Origin: Desulfovibrio sp.
GTDB taxonomy: Bacteria > Desulfobacterota > Desulfovibrionia > Desulfovibrionales > Desulfovibrionaceae
Reading direction: 5' to 3'
NCBI GenBank assembly: GCA_014804865.1
Contig: JAAUYY010000047.1
Span: 3,520-10,653, forward strand
Length of the DNA stretch: 7,134 bases
Shown here: positions 5,520 through 7,134 of the stretch, piece by piece
Layout of the letters: the number at the start of each line of letters is the position of its first letter
Position numbering within the stretch: the stretch's first letter is position 1
Translations under genes and position numbers: made by a program
Notes under the pieces: model-generated
Told to the model about the DNA's origin: nothing
Database searches by the model: none
What the model saw: only the letters and a program-made list of their open reading frames with translations

Positions 5520-6272
5520 TTACTTCGCCTCTTTTAACTTTTTATTAAGCGTAGTCAATATATCACCGCAATACACTGTAAACAAAGGCAACATAATAAT
5601 TCCCATGAGAGAAAGAAGGAAAGAAATTATCATACCCGGAGCGGTCATCGGATTGATATCGCATCCTATTGTCGTAACGTTCATACCCGCCCACCACAGA
5701 GCGTACCAGAAATTCTTTACACCCGTATTTATATCTTTTTCAGCGATATAGAAAATCAAACCGCACATATATACCAGCGGTATAATTACCAGAATATATG
5801 ACGCGAATACTGTCGTGGTCATCTTTTTTGCTATAAATGAAACGACCATTATAAGAGCGAACAAGCCTCGTAATATAGGAATAAAGCATAGATATAACAA
5901 AGCTTCCCGCGAAACATTAATATTTAAAAGAACTATTATATTTAAATATGGAATTGAAATTAACAGGAAAGGCAAAGCGAATACAAAGAAACGCCATTTA
6001 TGCGGGGATATAAAAAAGCGATAAAAATAATCAAAAAGAAAAAAAATACAGCAGATTAGCTGGTATGTCATATAGACATTATTTTCCAGATAATCTACTC
6101 CCCTATAGGTGTCATATGAAATAAAAACGATAAGCCCGAATGACAGGACTAGAACTAGATAATTAACAATATGTGGAAGAGACGACGACCATAAAAAGCC
6201 GCCGTCCTTTTTTTCGGTCGAAGCTGTAGCAATCATATCTGTATTTTTATAATAATTTAAGGCTTCTGCCAT
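5520..6272 (-). CDS. Six-TM ion-channel-like protein with non-canonical selectivity filter
   Basis: The 250-residue product has the layout of a small voltage-gated-like cation channel. S1 is about 35-55, S2 67-88, S3 92-116, S4 124-147, S5 152-177, then a pore helix NFWYALWWAGMNVT (187-200), a filter and S6 (212-236). The pore helix with WWAGMNVTTIG is characteristic of K+ channel pore domains. The filter reads TTIGCD (200-205) instead of the usual TVGYGD, so selectivity cannot be assumed. S4 has only Arg122 and Arg135 plus KK at 149-150, so a weak or absent voltage sensor is expected. The C-terminus is short and basic, with no RCK or cyclic-nucleotide domain. The ATG at 6272 lies inside the end of the MFS gene, giving a 26-nt overlap, and has no Shine-Dalgarno; Met13 (6236) is an alternative start. 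The gene is much richer in A/T than its neighbours (28% G+C by hand count over 5881-6060). Confidence 0.85.
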   Translation of the reverse strand: MAEALNYYKNTDMIATASTEKKDGGFLWSSSLPHIVNYLVLVLSFGLIVFISYDTYRGVDYLENNVYMTYQLICCIFFLFDYFYRFFISPHKWRFFVFALPFLLISIPYLNIIVLLNINVSREALLYLCFIPILRGLFALIMVVSFIAKKMTTTVFASYILVIIPLVYMCGLIFYIAEKDINTGVKNFWYALWWAGMNVTTIGCDINPMTAPGMIISFLLSLMGIIMLPLFTVYCGDILTTLNKKLKEAK

Positions 6273-7134
6273 AGATAAAGGTTATAAGCGCGCCAAGCAG
6301 ATTCACCGCGATGGAGACGTATAGCACAAGCTCGACTCCGCCTAGATGGAGAAGAGCGGGCATGAAAAAAACGCCAAGCACGGCTCCGACCTTGCCGCCA
6401 AGCGTGGCGATACCAGTCCCCGCGCCGCGTTCGGCTACGGAAAAGATTCTCGCTGGGACAATATAGGTTACGAGATGCGGCCCCGCGTTCAGGAAGGTTT
6501 CAAAGACTACGAAGCTTGCGAAACTGATCCAGACTGGCCATTTAAGTTCGTAACCGGCGAGCAGGATAGCGAGCATGGCCGAGCAGATTATAAACGACCA
6601 TCCCATGAGCTTGAGGATATTGACTTTTCGCAAGACCGCGAGTCCGAGGGCGAAACCGGCGCCGATAAAGATATTTATAAAAATCGTTGTCTTCACCGAG
6701 CCGATTACTTTTGGAACGCCCGTAGCCGCGTCGCCCTGAAGCCCAAGCGCCATGACCAGGATCGGCAAAAATACTCCGAAACCGTAAACGCCAAGACCCT
6801 CGCAGGCCCAGGTTACGCCGCTCAATATGACCTTTTTCAGAGATTCGCCCTTGAACATATCGATCCAGGGCATGGTTTTCCCGGAGTTTTCGCGCTTAAG
6901 CGGGAGAACTTCGGCGTCCGGCCCAAAAAATTCCTTCGCCGCTTTTTGCGCTCCTTGCGTATTTCCTCGCTCCATTAGCCAGCGCGGGCTTTGATACCAG
7001 CGAAGCCGCAAAAGAAAGGTGATCAGGGCGAGCGCGCCTATGAAAAGAATTAAATATCGCCAGACCGCCGCGTTCGGATCTTCCTTGAGCGCGATATAAC
7101 CGACCAGAGCGCCGCCTACGAAGCCGAGAGCGCA
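6247..7134 (-). CDS. MFS transporter, sugar-porter/Pho84-like (C-terminal 295 residues; 5' end outside window)
   Basis: This is the C-terminal part of a 12-TM major facilitator that moves a small solute, probably with protons. The visible fragment starts in TM5 (GFVGGALVGY), runs through TM6 (YLILFIGALALITFLL) and reaches the central cytoplasmic loop with YQSPRWLMERG (about fragment residues 47-57), matching the (E)SPRWL signature after TM6 in sugar porters. TM7-12 follow. VPARIFSVAERGAGTGIATLGGKVGAV (about 226-252) corresponds to the PxxxFPTRxRGxGxG motif between TM10 and TM11 of sugar and phosphate symporters. The true start lies past 7134, so the substrate cannot be read. The protein ends at FIYGRSLKLL, close to the family's GRSLE terminus. 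The last codons lie in A/T-rich DNA shared with the start of the channel-like gene. Confidence 0.9.
   Translation of the reverse strand, partial: CALGFVGGALVGYIALKEDPNAAVWRYLILFIGALALITFLLRLRWYQSPRWLMERGNTQGAQKAAKEFFGPDAEVLPLKRENSGKTMPWIDMFKGESLKKVILSGVTWACEGLGVYGFGVFLPILVMALGLQGDAATGVPKVIGSVKTTIFINIFIGAGFALGLAVLRKVNILKLMGWSFIICSAMLAILLAGYELKWPVWISFASFVVFETFLNAGPHLVTYIVPARIFSVAERGAGTGIATLGGKVGAVLGVFFMPALLHLGGVELVLYVSIAVNLLGALITFIYGRSLKLL

Noticed and set aside
6346..6978. 210-codon plus-strand open frame antisense to the MFS gene
   Set aside because: The opposite strand encodes a convincing MFS protein with signature motifs. The antisense product is charged, has no recognisable domain, and is a shadow of codon bias.

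Overview
The window looks like chromosomal sequence from a Gram-negative bacterium of moderate G+C content. Most genes favour GCG/CGC/GCC codons. The genes encode exported and envelope proteins: a signal-peptide-bearing S41 protease, a Wzx-like flippase and a secreted small protein. The protease N-terminus resembles, from memory, the CtpA-type proteases of Desulfovibrio-like Desulfobacterota. That placement is an inference and is not secure.

Layout. Positions 1-731 (minus) hold the N-terminal part of a C-terminal processing protease of the CtpA type, cut by the window edge. Positions 732-1109 are intergenic and carry a likely ctpA promoter and a clear Rho-independent terminator for the next gene. 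Positions 1110-1820 (minus) encode a cytoplasmic DsbA-fold CPWC oxidoreductase. A divergent control region (1821-2088) with overlapping -10 boxes on the two strands separates it from a Wzx/MATE-type polysaccharide flippase at 2089-3342 (plus). Two uncharacterised small proteins follow on the plus strand: a two-TM protein with a charged cytoplasmic tail (3560-4054) and a secreted protein with a strong ribosome binding site (4112-4642). From 7134 down to 4783 a compact minus-strand group reads MFS transporter (partial), a six-TM ion-channel-like protein, and a YgjP/SprT-like zinc metallopeptidase. The first two overlap by 26 nt and the last two are 17 nt apart.

How the genes work together. No single pathway links them. 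The common theme is envelope and membrane physiology (proteolysis, thiol redox, lipid-linked glycan flipping, transport). The most unusual gene is the channel-like one at 5520-6272. It is far richer in A+T than its neighbours. At the position of the K+ selectivity filter it reads TTIGCD instead of TVGYGD, and its S4 region has few positive charges. I see no CRISPR array, insertion sequence, tRNA or rRNA, and no multi-gene defence system.
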